A stretch of 64,000 nt of DNA from Roseiarcus sp963835885 (GCA_963835885.1 CAWIHF010000017.1:62001-126000), one strand, 5' to 3'. Numbered from the stretch's first letter, positions 8,775-18,128 are shown. Translations and numbers: made by a program. Notes: a model not told the origin generated them from the sequence alone.

Positions 8775-9675
8775 CTAAGTTTCGCCAATGCGGCGTTTGG
8801 AGACGAGCCCCTCGGTCAGATTGCAGCTTCGGCTATATTAAAGGTTTTGCAGACCCTTGAAGCACGCGGGAGATATGAATTTGCCCGTCGACTCCGATCT
8901 ACGATCGGAAGCGTGTTTAGGTACGCGATCGCCACCGCCCGTGCCGAAACCGATCCGACCTATTCCCTGCGGGGCGCTCTGGCGCAGGTCAAGTCCTCGC
9001 CGCGTGCAGCGATTACTGACCCACAGAGGTTTGGCGCTTTGCTTCGCGCCATCGACGCATTCGACGGGCAGCCCAGCACGAGGATCGCGCTGCAATTGCT
9101 CACGCTTCTGTTTCCCCGACCGGGTGAACTGCGATTGGCCCAGTGGCCAGAGTTCGACCTTCAGCGAGCGCTTTGGACCATCCCCGCATCCCGCATGAAG
9201 ATGCGTCGGCCTCACCGAATACCGCTGCCTCGCCAAGCTGTTGAATTGCTCGGCTTGCTCCGTCTGATCTCAAATGGCAATTTCCTGTTCCCTAGCGTTC
9301 GTTCGCCTTCCCGTCCGATTTCTGATGGCACCCTGAATGCCGCCCTCAGGCGACTCGGATATACAAAGGAGGAAGCAACGGGGCACGGCTTTCGCGCCAC
9401 AGCATCGAGCCTACTGAACGAATCTGGGAAGTGGCATCCGGACGCTGTTGAGCGTCAGCTGGCACACATCGAAGGAAATAGTGTTCGAGCGGCCTATGCC
9501 CGTGGCGAACACTGGGACGAACGAGTGTCGATGATGCAGTGGTGGGCTGACTACCTCGATCAGCTGCGGACTCCTGCTGCAGGAGGCGGTTATTGAGAAG
9601 GCTGTTCACTCAGGTAGCATCAACCTGCCGTCGGATGGCAGGCGGACGCCAATAGACTCCCCTCGGATTGAACTA

Positions 9676-9706
9676 GTTCGACCGCCACTTGCCGCGGCGG
9701 TCGAAC
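9676..9706. terminator. Inverted repeat between convergent genes, possible terminator
   Basis: GTTCGACCGCC at 9676-9686 pairs perfectly with GGCGGTCGAAC at 9696-9706 over a 9-base loop. It lies between the ends of the convergent integrase and serine hydrolase genes. There is no T-run, so an intrinsic terminator is only suggested. Confidence 0.45.
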
Positions 9707-9717
9707 GGTCCCGGACG

Positions 9718-10908
9718 TCAGGCCGCCTGCCTCCGGGGCAAGCTACTGTAGAGGGCGGTCTCAAAATCCAGATAACCAACGAACGACACGGGATCCCCGA
9801 AGGGCAGAATCTGCGTCGCCCAGAAGCCGCCGAAGCCGTTTTTGCGGTCGATCCAGTAGAAGAGATTGGCCAATCCGGCCCAGCCGAGGGCGCCAGCGGG
9901 CCGTCCGGTGGGGGCTTCCTCGTCGTTGACCATGAACGTCAACGCCCAGGACTTCGACAATCCGGGGAAGAACTCTGCGTCGTTGGACAACGACGGGATG
10001 ACGCCCGGCAGCATCGTGACCTTCTTGTCGCCAAGGTGGTTCTTCTCCGCCATCTGCACCGTCTCCGCCCTGAGCACACGGCCGTGCTCTCCCGCGCCGT
10101 CGTTCAGCCACATGCGGATGAACCGCATATAGTCGCCGACGGTGCTGTAAAGCCCGTGGCCGCCCATGTGCACCTCGGGCTCGGAGGGGAGCTCGAAGTC
10201 CATCGGCGCCAATGACCCGTCGGCATTGCGCGCGTGCATGCCCGCCAGCCGCGGGCGCAGCGCGTCGGTCAACTCGAACGTCGTGTCGCGCATTTCGAGG
10301 GGTTCGAAGATACGGGTCTTGAAAACCTCGCCGAGCCGCTTGCCGGCGATAGCTTCGATCACCTGGCCGCACCAGTCCATGTTGCTGCCGTATTCCCACT
10401 TTTCGCCAGGATCGAATAGCAGTGGAGTCATCAGGGCCTTCTTGGTCCCCGTGATGACACTCGGCTGGCCCTTCTCCTGGGCGAGGCGATTGTAGTTCTC
10501 GTTGAAGAAATCGTACCCCATGCCGGCGGAATGCGTGAGCAGCATCCGGGTCGTGACGTCGCGCTTCGGCGCCCGGAGACGCGGTTCTCCGTTCTCGCCG
10601 AAGCCTTCGATCACCTGAAGCTTGCCGATATCGGGCGCATAGGTCTTTGCGGGCGCGTCGAGGTCGAGTTTGCCTTCCTCGACGAGTTGCAAAGCCGCCG
10701 TGCCGGTGATCGCCTTGGTGGTCGAGAAGATCGCGAAGACGGTGTCGGTCGTCATATCCGCATCGCGATCCAGCCGCCGCTTGCCGGCGGCGCCTTCGTA
10801 GATGTTGCGCTGGCGGTCGGTCGCCATGGCGACGACGCCTGGCACACGCGGATCGGACGTCACGACACGGTTCAAGGTCGCGTCGGCTGTCGCTTTGAAG
10901 TCTTCCAT
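9718..10908 (-). CDS. Serine hydrolase, beta-lactamase class C/EstB family
   Basis: The protein has 396 residues, starting at 10908 after a textbook AAGGAGG site. The serine-x-x-lysine motif is FSTTKA (Ser62, Lys65), and the tyrosine motif is the YGSN in EKWEYGSNMDW. The C-terminal GWAGLANLFYWID replaces the KTG box, as in EstB-type esterases. There is no signal peptide, so it is a cytoplasmic esterase or beta-lactamase-like hydrolase. The gene directly follows a decayed Baeyer-Villiger monooxygenase on the same strand; a monooxygenase making esters and an esterase cleaving them would be a sensible ketone-degradation pair, but the partner is now broken. Confidence 0.9.
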   Translation of the reverse strand: MEDFKATADATLNRVVTSDPRVPGVVAMATDRQRNIYEGAAGKRRLDRDADMTTDTVFAIFSTTKAITGTAALQLVEEGKLDLDAPAKTYAPDIGKLQVIEGFGENGEPRLRAPKRDVTTRMLLTHSAGMGYDFFNENYNRLAQEKGQPSVITGTKKALMTPLLFDPGEKWEYGSNMDWCGQVIEAIAGKRLGEVFKTRIFEPLEMRDTTFELTDALRPRLAGMHARNADGSLAPMDFELPSEPEVHMGGHGLYSTVGDYMRFIRMWLNDGAGEHGRVLRAETVQMAEKNHLGDKKVTMLPGVIPSLSNDAEFFPGLSKSWALTFMVNDEEAPTGRPAGALGWAGLANLFYWIDRKNGFGGFWATQILPFGDPVSFVGYLDFETALYSSLPRRQAA

Positions 10909-11019
10909 TGCTGTTTCCTCCTTGCTAGTAAACCTCGGCGGCTTGACGCGCGCCTGTTGTCGATGAGATCTCGCCGGACTTCTTTGGGTGCGGCCCTTCT
11001 TCCAATGTTGACATTCGGC

Positions 11020-12664
11020 TCCGCGCATCGCAAAGCCCGCATAGCCGCTGGCGGCGACGGCGTCGCATTTCTGCCGGTAGGCGCCAACGCCACCGATATT
11101 ACGACAGCAAGCGGCGCGGCTTGCCCTCGACGTTGGAGCCCATGTACCAGGAGTTGGTCTTGACCACGAGCGTGGGAGCGGCGGTCTCCTCGTGGTGCTC
11201 GATCCACTGATCCTCCATCTCCTTGGTCGGCTCGCAGACCTTCAGCTTGTTCTCGAGCATGTGGCGGATGCAGTTGCTGATCCACTCCGCCTGTTGCTGG
11301 AGGCAGGTGGTCATATTGCAGAGCGCGGCCGACGGCGCGAGCGGCGCCGCAGTCGTGAACAGGTTCGGGTAGCCGTGCAGCTGCAGCCCCATGGTGGTGC
11401 GGATGTCGCGACCCCACTCCTCCTTGAGCGACCGTCCGTCCCGTCCGCGAATGTCGATGCGCGTGAGCGCGCCTGTTCCCGCGTCGAAGCCGGTCGCGAA
11501 GATCAAGACATCAAGAGCGTGCTCGGCGCCGTCCTTGAGCTTCAGCCCACTCGGCGTAACCCGCTCGATCGGGTTGTCCTCGACGCTGACGACTTCGACG
11601 TTGGGTCGGAGGAAAGCCTCCAGAAAACTGACTTCCAGCGGGACGCGGTGGGTGCCGAAGCCGTAGTCTTTCGGGATCAGGATGTCGCAGAGCCGAGGGT
11701 CCTTCAGCCGCGCGCGCATTTTCTCGCGGACGAATTCGGAGATCTCTTCGCTCACCTTTCGTCGAAGAACAATTCCGCGAACGATGCGAGCCACAGTTTG
11801 AGCGAGCCGTCCTCCCAGATTTCCTCCAGGATCTCGCGCCGCCGCTCGGGCGAGCACTCGGCCCAACTGTTCTCGAAGTCGTGTTCGAAGCCGGTGAAGG
11901 TGTGGGGCAGGCGCTCGGTGAGCCAGTCGAATTTCGACTTGTAGGCTTCCTGCTCCGCTGTCGTATATTTCGGATTCTTCATCGGCAGCACGTATTGCGG
12001 CGTGCGGACGAAAACGGTCAGATGACCGACCTTGTCTGCGATGGTCTGAATGACCTGGATGCCGGTCGCGCCGATGCCGACGATCCCGACCCGCTTGCCG
12101 CGAAGTCGACCGGCTCCTTTGGCCATCGCGCGGTGTAGAACAAGCTGCCCCTTGAACGTCTCCTGTCCCGGGAAAAGGGGGGTGAGCGGCGCCGACAGCA
12201 TGCCGCAGCAGGTAATGAGGAACTGCGTGTCGATGACCTGGCCCTTGTCCGTCGTAATGGTCCAGCGATCTGGTCGCTTCGTCGAAATGCGCGCTCCTGA
12301 TCGTCGTGTTGAACACGATGTCCTTGCGCAGGTCGAGCCGGTCGGCGACATAGTGCATCCAGCGCTCGATTTCCGGCTGGCCGGGGAATTTCTCGCTCCA
12401 GCTCCACCCTTTGTACAGATCTTCGGAAAACAAATACTGGTAGATGTAGCCTTCCGAATCGAAGCGCGCGCCCGGATATCGGTTCCAATACCAGGTTCCC
12501 CCAACGTCGGATGCGGCGTCGAACGCCTTTACCGCTAGTCCCTGGCTGCGCAAGAGATGCAACTGGTAAAGACCGGCGACGCCGGCGCCGATCACGACGG
12601 CGTCGAGTTTCAACGGCGCCTCGGTGGCGCTCTCTGTCCTTTCGATCGTATCTATGTCCGCCAC
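11020..12664 (-). pseudogene. Baeyer-Villiger flavin monooxygenase, three frameshifts
   Basis: The three frames together encode a complete class B monooxygenase. The N-terminal FAD fingerprint is LDAVVIGAGVAGLYQLHLLR, followed by DVGGTWYWNRYPGARFDSEG; the NADPH fingerprint VGIVGIGATGIQVIQTIAD lies in the second frame; the C-terminal part has VLIFATGFDAGTGAL and NSWYMGSNVEGKPRRLLS. Frame changes occur near 12268, 11757 and 11098; after the last, IGGVGAYRQKCD continues in the new frame. The usual start would be the GTG at 12664, but the frame is open upstream into an AraC fragment. Such enzymes insert oxygen next to ketones. It is probably non-functional unless the indels are sequencing errors. 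Confidence 0.88.
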
Positions 12665-13152
12665 ATATAGCCTGCCACCGAGACCGGCCTCCTGCGCCTC
12701 TCGCGCCAGAGGGGCGGCGATCCCCATGAGGACGGGATCGTCGGCTCTCAAGACGTCACGCAATTCGACGTCCTTGACATGACGCTCATAGGCTTCCGCA
12801 GCGACTTCCGCCATCGTCCCGGGCGACAAATAGAGATGCGTCACCTCGATGTCTTCGCTCCAGCGCCAGTGGGATTGCGCTGCATGGGTGAGTAGGGATA
12901 CGCAGCCCGGGGCGACCGGCTCGTTGCGCCAATCTCCCGTGCTTCGCCGATTCATGGTCGTTGCCCCTCCTTCTAGGCGACGATCAAGTATTCGCGTATG
13001 CCGGGGATAGGCACGTCTAGCGGCGTATAGCGATAGCCGCGAACCCGCACGCCCTCCCAGCGAAGCGGGGCGCTGTCCACCGTCGTCTCTCCCGGGACCC
13101 AAATGGGCAGTTCGTCTGGCGTGATCAGGTCGCTCGTAGCTTCCTCCCACAC
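12665..13152 (-). pseudogene. AraC family regulator, N-terminal fragment fused to the monooxygenase
   Basis: The first part (GTG near 13152: VWEEATSDLITPDELPIWV, then EGVRVRGYRYTPLDVPIP) and, after a frameshift near 12975, the second part (GCVSLLTHAAQSHWRWSEDI, TMAEVAAEAYERHVKDVE) are the sensor half of an AraC-type regulator. The sequence breaks off at GLGGRLYV, just before the DNA-binding domain, and runs in frame into the monooxygenase. The helix-turn-helix domain has therefore been deleted. The lost regulator probably controlled the adjacent monooxygenase. Confidence 0.72.
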
Positions 13153-13244
13153 GCGTCAGTTTGGCGGCGGCCAATAGTGCAGATTTATCATAGCACGGCG
13201 CCCCGAAGTTGCGGAACGAGACCATATCAATGGAAACGACCGCG

Positions 13245-13488
13245 AGCCCATGAAAACCGGCATGTGGTCAAGCGAACGGGCGACGGCGCGCTGGTCGAGT
13301 TCGCTCCGTGGTTAACGCGTGCAACGCGGCGTCGAAAGCCAGAATGCGATGGTCGAGCGCAATGCTGGCGTGTCGGCCGAGCGCCGCATCGATTTCCGCA
13401 TCGGCGTTCATAAGGGGATGTCGCCCAGGAGAGGGACGGCGATCTCATGTACGACAGCGTGGATTTCCGGCTGTTCGTAGCCGATCCG
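13245..13488 (+). pseudogene. Class III adenylate cyclase domain relic
   Basis: Piecing frames together gives HVVKRTGDGALVEF, then SVVNACNAASKAQNAMVERN and AERRIDFRIGVH, then GDVAQERDGDLM. This is the catalytic core start of class III nucleotide cyclases (G-DG-L-EF and RIG-H-GDV blocks). At least two frameshifts separate the parts, and both ends are missing. Confidence 0.6.
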
Positions 13489-13589
13489 TAGGAGCTGTCT
13501 GGAAGCGGCGAGATTCGATGCCTCCGCCACTTCCCGCCTTCCCGCTCGCGTTGGACGCGTTCAGTGGCATCGCGCGGGTCCGCAACCGA

Positions 13590-13887
13590 CCCGTCGCGCC
13601 GACTATCACAAGCGCGAAGGTCATCTCGATGTAGAGTTTGCGACCGCCCTTGTGCTGTGCGCGGGTCATGCTCGGACGCATTCGAGCTTCGGGGCGCCCT
13701 TCTTCATCGTCGCGTCGAAGCCGCGTCAGTGTGCGGTGTGCAGATGGATCGGAACGATGAGCTCGAGGCTCGGCCCGAGCGCCTCCTCGGCGGCAAAGCC
13801 GAACAGCGCCGCAGCCGCGCAATTCCACCGCCGGATCGTTCCCGACCGATAAGAGAAGATGGCGGTATCGCCGGCCTGATCGAGAAA
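13590..13887 (-). pseudogene. PAS-domain sensor relic
   Basis: Reading down from 13887, FLDQAGDTAIFSYRSGTIRR, then WNCAAAALFGFAAEEALGPS is a PAS domain of the type that begins many heme or redox sensors. After a frameshift near 13725 it continues as LTRLRRDDEEG and then KGGRKLYIEMTFALV, the usual end of this PAS type. It is a broken fragment with no output domain. Confidence 0.6.
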
Positions 13888-14167
13888 TCTCTTTGGCGAG
13901 AGTCGATTTGTCTCGCAATCCGGACTGCATCGAACTCCGCGGCGCTCAAGCCGATCCGGTTCGGTCGGGCCATAGACGATGGCGAATGCGGCGAGAGGAA
14001 ACAACCGCGCCACCGCTGCGACTCGCATCAATTACGGTGCAAAAGCGGACGGCAACGTCGTCGCGCCGAGCGACGACGACGCAGGGATACGCGAACTGTT
14101 CTCCGACAAGTAGGTCAACGCAGGGCCCGACATAACTCGTGGCCGCAAACCGAAACTCCAACTTTTC

Positions 14168-14400
14168 TCACTCCGGCGCCACCGAAATTCGGCCCCTCAT
14201 GTTCGGGTGAAAGCGACAGAAATAGTCGACGTTGTCCGCATGCTGCAGCGTGACGCAACTCGTCCCCTTCGCCGGCATGGCGACGTCCAGTCTTTGTTGG
14301 GCGTCGTCGCCGTATGCGCCACGAAATCGCGGCTCACCCACTTCGATTGTGTCGCCGACATGGGCCGAGACTTGCGCTGGCGCGAATTTGAGCTTGTCCC
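14168..14400 (-). pseudogene. Cupredoxin (amicyanin/plastocyanin-like) relic
   Basis: Two compensating frameshifts split a small blue-copper domain: KLKFAPAQVSAHVGDTIE, then in another frame WVSRDFVAHTATTPNKDW, then back to DVAMPAKGTSC and VDYFCRFHPNMRGRISV. The copper ligands (histidine of AHTAT; Cys, His and Met of C-x2-H-x2-M) are still visible. The signal peptide is missing because the 5' end joins an IS6 transposase relic. Confidence 0.62.
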
Positions 14401-14500
14401 AGCGCCGCACCGTCTCGTATCAGACGTCCAGCCCACGCTCAGCGAGCAGCTCTTTAACGATAGCTGAGCGCAAAGGAGATCGTCATGCCCATTCTTACGC
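14396..14500 (-). pseudogene. IS6-family transposase N-terminal relic
   Basis: The translation SFALSYR, then KELLAERGLDV, an in-frame stop, and YETVRRW matches the N-terminal region of IS6-type transposases (normally LLAERGLDVSYETVRRW). The piece is about 35 codons, has a stop and a frameshift, and abuts the cupredoxin relic. Confidence 0.5.
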
Positions 14501-14588
14501 CTAGAACCCGGTCGCGCTTCCGTTATCGCGAAAGCAGTCACATCGCATCGCCGTCCGCGCCCGATTTCACCTGCGCGAGATAATCTAG

Positions 14589-16200
14589 CCCGCATTATGC
14601 ACCGCGCTGACCGTTCTTCCGGGTCTTTCGTGGCATTTGGTTGATTTTGGTCGAGTTTGGACGTGTTGGTTCGGCTCGGGCTTTGAGCCTGAGTTTTGGT
14701 TGGAGGGGGGTTTGCAGGTTGGTGGGATGGGTTTGCGTTTTGGGGCCTCGCGCCCCGTCGCTCAGGTGACGAGACGCGGTATGCGTTCCAAAGCGAGGCG
14801 CAGAATATCCTGCGCCGGGCACGAGGTCGGCAAGTGCACGCGGATCATCGTTTTCATTTCGACGACGCGGGCGGCGATCTTGATGAGGCGCAGGCGCAAG
14901 GTGTCGAACTGGGCGACGCGCCACATCGAGCGCTTCGGCATCGAGACGCGAAGCCCCCACATCAGCCAATAAGCGCCGGCGTGGAGGAAGAGACGGAACT
15001 GATTGGCCGTCGCCTTCGTTCAGGACGTGCGGTCCGCCGCCAGATGCGTCTTCCAGGATTTGATGTGGTTTTCGGCTTGGCCGCGTCGGCAGTAGAGGTC
15101 TTCGTACAGCGCGCGGGCGTTGCGCTTTTGCAGATTGGTCACGACGAAGCGCGTGTCGGGTCCGTCCTCGCCGACTTCGACGCGCGCGATGATCCGCTCG
15201 ACGCGGCTCCAGCTCTGTGCGCCATCGTAGAACTCCTTGAAGCGGCGGAGCTTGCCGTCCTCCTCGAACCGCGCCTTCGTGCTGGCTTCGAGAGCCTCGA
15301 CATGACGACGCAACGTCGTGGTCGGCGCGACGCCGAGGATGTAGTCGATGCCGTTGGCGCGACACCAATCGAGAACCTCGGGGCCGCAATAATGGCTGTC
15401 GGCGCGCAGGAGAATCTCGGTGTGGGGCCAGTGAGCGCGGATCGCGCGCAGCAGCCGGCGCAAGAAGGGCTTGATCTCGGCGCCGCTCGGCCGTTTGGCG
15501 GGACGAAGCACGGCCGTGACGAAGCGGCCCTCGCCGTCGAACACGACAATCGGCTGAAAGCCGTATTCGTCGTAATGCGCGTTGAACAGCCGCAATTGCT
15601 GGCCGCCGTGCACCGCGTCGAACGTGTCGTCGATATCGAGCGTGATCCGTTTGGGAACCTTGGCAAACGACTCGCAATAGAGGTCGACCATCGCACGGCC
15701 CATTCGCAACAGCGCGCGAGCGTCCGGCAGGTTCTCCAATCGCGAGATCGTCGATTGCGAGCACAACTCCCGATCCGACGGCGTCAGATCGAGCGCCATC
15801 TTGAATATCGGGTCGCTGCGCAGGGAATTGGCGTCGATCCCGTCCTCGTAGCCGGCGCCGATCATCAACAGCCGAAACCGGATGATGTCCGCCAAGCTGT
15901 GGGTGATCTGATCGGGCGCCCGAGGATCGACCACACACGCGGCCAGCCGATCCGCGACCCGAAGCCGCTGTTCGACTTCGCGCAACGCCAAAATGCCGCC
16001 GTCCGACGAAAGCAACCCTCCATCGAATTTGGCCACAACGGCTTTGCCCGAAACCGATGACAGACCAGGCAGCGGCAGCATAAAATCGTTCATGGCGGGT
16101 GTGGCTCACCTGAAATCGCGCAAATCGGCGTCGACAACCGGATTCTACGCAAAATCAGTCGCTTAGGCTACTCCCGCCGACCCGCGACGCATAATGCGGG
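14589..16200 (-). mobile_element. IS1380-family insertion sequence, copy 1
   Basis: The element has 1612 bases. Terminal inverted repeats begin CCCGCATTATGC at both ends, and CTAG is duplicated at 14585-14588 and 16201-16204. It is nearly identical to copy 2 at 32567, with a few base differences. Confidence 0.93.
14762..16093 (-). pseudogene. IS1380 family transposase, copy 1, premature stop
   Basis: The first 357 residues match copy 2 (GLLSSDGGILALREVEQRL, then ITLDIDDTFDAVHGGQQLRL with the catalytic aspartates, and LLRADSHYCGPEVLDWC). At 15020-15022 a TGC codon in copy 2 is TGA here (C to A on the coding strand), cutting off the last about 86 residues including LFLHAGAYWLMWGLR. Other differences are Phe4 for Ser and a Ser/Leu change near residue 143. 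It is probably inactive, though the other copy could act on its ends. Confidence 0.9.
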
Positions 16201-16506
16201 CTAGGAGCTTCTTCGGCGCCGGCATCGGCTCGCAGACGAGCGGCCTCAGCGTCCACAGGATCAGTCCCTCGTCGCCTCGGTCGCGGGTCAAGAGCAAGGC
16301 CCCGTCTCCGGGCGGGAGGCCGTCCGGCGTCGTCGGACTGAGGACATAGACCCCTTGCAGGAAATGGAACTGCGCCGGCGTCAATGGCGCAATCGCGGTG
16401 TTCTTGCCCACAGCCTTTTGCGCCTTTTCGAGACTCCCACAACTTGGGCTCTCCGCGGCAACGGCCGAAGACGCGAGACAGGCGAACGACAAAAGCGTGG
16501 CGGCTT

Positions 16507-16713
16507 TCAACATAGCGGCGACCTCAGATCTACGTCGGCTTCGTACGAAACTGCATTGTGTTTCCGGCGGAAGAGCGCCTCGCAATGCCCGTGGTCTCCA
16601 GGGGGAAGCTTGGCGCTCGGGACACGCAGGAGGAGCTTCCCGTCGCGGAACGGGTTCCGGCGCCGCACAAAGAACGGCTCGGCGATCTCGGCGGCAGGGC
16701 TTGGGCCTCTCAT
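16507..16713 (-). CDS. Small hypothetical protein (68 aa)
   Basis: The ATG at 16713 follows AGGAGGG by five bases. The product is basic (EPFFVRRRNPFRDGKLLLRV, HCEALFRRKHNAVSYEAD). Its stop overlaps the start of the downstream exported-protein gene (ATG at 16513), a layout typical of translational coupling. I do not recognise the family. Confidence 0.45.
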   Translation of the reverse strand: MRGPSPAAEIAEPFFVRRRNPFRDGKLLLRVPSAKLPPGDHGHCEALFRRKHNAVSYEADVDLRSPLC

Positions 16714-17001
16714 GCCGCCCTCCTGTGCGTCTCCGCCGTGCGGAACACCTTGGCGCGACCGCCGCGACTGACAACTCGAGCGGCGTGAATGTCGGCGGCG
16801 CCGCGAGTCGAGAACGTCGCGTGCAAGCGCCACGTACCCTCTAATACATAAACAGCGTACATCTGAATCTCCAACAGTTAGGATGCCAATCGGTTCCGAC
16901 TTGCCGGTCGACGAAAAAGCCGATCGGCAAAGCGCGCGTGGCTCTGCTGAGTCCGATCGCAGAAGTCGGGATCGACGAAGAGCATCTCGCGACCCCTGTC
17001 A

Positions 17002-17091
17002 TCAGCTCCTCGACGAGGGGCTGAATGTCGCTGCCGAGAGGGCGATCCCGGCCAGAAAGCCCAGGGTGAAGATCAAAATACCGTCAACCAT
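17002..17091 (-). pseudogene. N-terminal membrane segment relic
   Basis: MVDGILIFTLGFLAGIALSA is the characteristic start of a rhizobial inner-membrane protein with a long coiled tail. Here the frame stops after 29 residues, so only the membrane anchor remains. Confidence 0.4.
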
Positions 17092-17539
17092 TCGCGCTTT
17101 CCTTCTCCGTGCCCAATCGAGATCAGCGTCTTCCTTCGGATCGCTCGCGAGCCGGTTCTGCTCGCAATCGTCGGTTATTCCCGCTGAACTCCTCCTTTAC
17201 TTTCGCAGATCGTAGCACTTCGCATTGTGCTCAGCCCAATGGGCAATGGTCGCTTGCCTCTAACCATCTGCAATGCTGAAATTGCATGGTGGTGCAAGTA
17301 CGGTAATGCTTTGGTTTAGGCGACAGGCGACGTCTGGCGTAACGCCGGCTCAGGGCAGACACGGGTGTCTCGCCTTACGCCTCAAAGGTCTAACCTTTTC
17401 CAATGCTGGAGGGATGCGGAGAAGACGCAACCTCGAGCACAGCACTTGGGCAAGGATGCTCTTCCGCTTCGCAGGCCTCGGCGTTTTCGCGACTATTCGG
17501 AAACGGGATGCCTTCCGCCCAAAGCATCCCTCGATGATT
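17092..17539. other. No gene recognised
   Basis: I find no convincing start, ribosome site or family motif on either strand here. It may contain the decayed 5' part of the LuxR-type gene that follows. Confidence 0.5.
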
Positions 17540-17870
17540 TCGCCGAAGATGTGCGGATGATGCTTCCGCGCCTTCTTGTCAGCAATCAGCGCGACCGAGC
17601 CTTGGCGCCGTGCGTGCAGCGTCTGCTCTTGGGCAACGGGAAGGCATCCTCCAACGCTGTTGGCGAAGTCCTGAATCTATTGACGGAGCGCGAACGTCGC
17701 GTGCTGGCGCTCGCGGTTTGGATCAGGCGAATAGGGAACTCGCTCGTTCGGTCAATATCTCGACCGAGACCGTGAAGACGCATCTCAAGTATATTTTGTG
17801 AAGCTCGACGTCCAGCAGCGCTGGCAAGGGGCCGAACTTGCCCGTTCGAGGGCCTGTTTGACGAACGGTG
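17540..17870 (+). pseudogene. LuxR-type regulator C-terminal relic
   Basis: Three frames combine to LLTERERRVLALAV, then RGLDQANRELARSVNISTET with VKTHLKYI, then FVKLDVQQRWQGAELARSR. This is the LuxR helix-turn-helix. Frameshifts lie near 17715 and 17795. The preceding DDFAEDVRMMLPRLLV suggests a MalT-like or response-regulator linker, but the N-terminal domain is unrecognisable. Confidence 0.6.
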
Positions 17871-17888
17871 ACGCCGCTCCTCGCCCTG

Positions 17889-17906
17889 CGTTTCAACGTT
17901 GAAACG
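17889..17906. repeat. Perfect 18-base palindrome
   Basis: CGTTTCAACGTTGAAACG is its own reverse complement. It lies 24 bases beyond the last gene of the cyo cluster and has no T-run. It could be an operator for a dimeric regulator. Confidence 0.5.
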
Positions 17907-17929
17907 AGACAGGACGATCTTGGAGCGTG

Positions 17930-18109
17930 TCAGACCGCTCGGCGCCGCTGCGCGATCTCCGCAAGGATCCGGTCTCGCCGTTCCAACCAGGCGTCCAAAC
18001 GGGGGAAATGCGGCCCGCGCCAGGCAGGCGAGACAGAGGTCGTTTCGCTCGCAGGGTGTCGCGGCTCCTGCCGCCAAGTCCTTGAGCTGCTCATCGTAGT
18101 CTTGACCAT
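17930..18109 (-). CDS. Small protein downstream of cyoE (59 aa)
   Basis: A GGAG site six bases before the ATG and a position 19 bases after the cyoE stop suggest it is the last gene of the oxidase operon. The product is hydrophilic: ETTSVSPAWRGPHFPRLDAW, then LERRDRILAEIAQRRRAV. There is no membrane segment. The family is not recognised. Confidence 0.45.
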   Translation of the reverse strand: MVKTTMSSSRTWRQEPRHPASETTSVSPAWRGPHFPRLDAWLERRDRILAEIAQRRRAV

Positions 18110-18128
18110 TGGCGTCTCCAACTGTGTC

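Larger units (their letters stand above)
7067..9596 (+). pseudogene. P4-type tyrosine integrase, interrupted by an ISAzo13-family IS
   Basis: The integrase starts at the ATG at 7067 after an AAGGAGG site. Residues 1-126 (MPLTDARCRSAQ, LTDGGGLQLWLQPTGAKLW) form the DUF4102 arm-binding domain and the start of the core-binding domain. The frame then stops at an IS spanning 7447-8774 with a CTAAG duplication. Removing the IS and one CTAAG joins 7446 to 8780 and gives a continuous 398-residue protein (IEWLLSFANAAFGDEP across the joint), normal for this family. The C-terminal part keeps the catalytic set: arginine in RPGELR, HGFR, and tyrosine in VRAAYARGEHW. It probably integrated the island into the adjacent tRNA-Phe. 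It is now inactive unless the IS leaves precisely. Confidence 0.93.
14538..16513 (-). pseudogene. Small exported hypothetical protein, interrupted by IS1380 copy 1
   Basis: The start at 16513 gives a signal peptide (LKAATLLSFACLASSAVAA) and a mature part with CGSLEKAQKAVGK, then FHFLQGVYVLSPTTPDGLPP and LTRDRGDEGLILWTLRPLVC. The frame reaches the IS at 16204. Joining 16205 to 14588 (one CTAG kept) restores the C-terminus DYLAQVKSGADGDAM and a stop at 14538, giving 119 residues. The function is unknown; the two conserved-looking cysteines could form a disulphide. The insertion removes the last 16 residues. Confidence 0.8.

Noticed and set aside
11020..12664. A functional regulator-monooxygenase fusion protein
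   Set aside because: Frameshifts in both parts make a full-length fusion product impossible as the sequence stands.
14696..16060. A 454-codon plus-strand frame inside IS1380 (and its twin at 32674-34038)
   Set aside because: It is antisense to the transposase, lacks family motifs, and results from GC-biased codons on the other strand.
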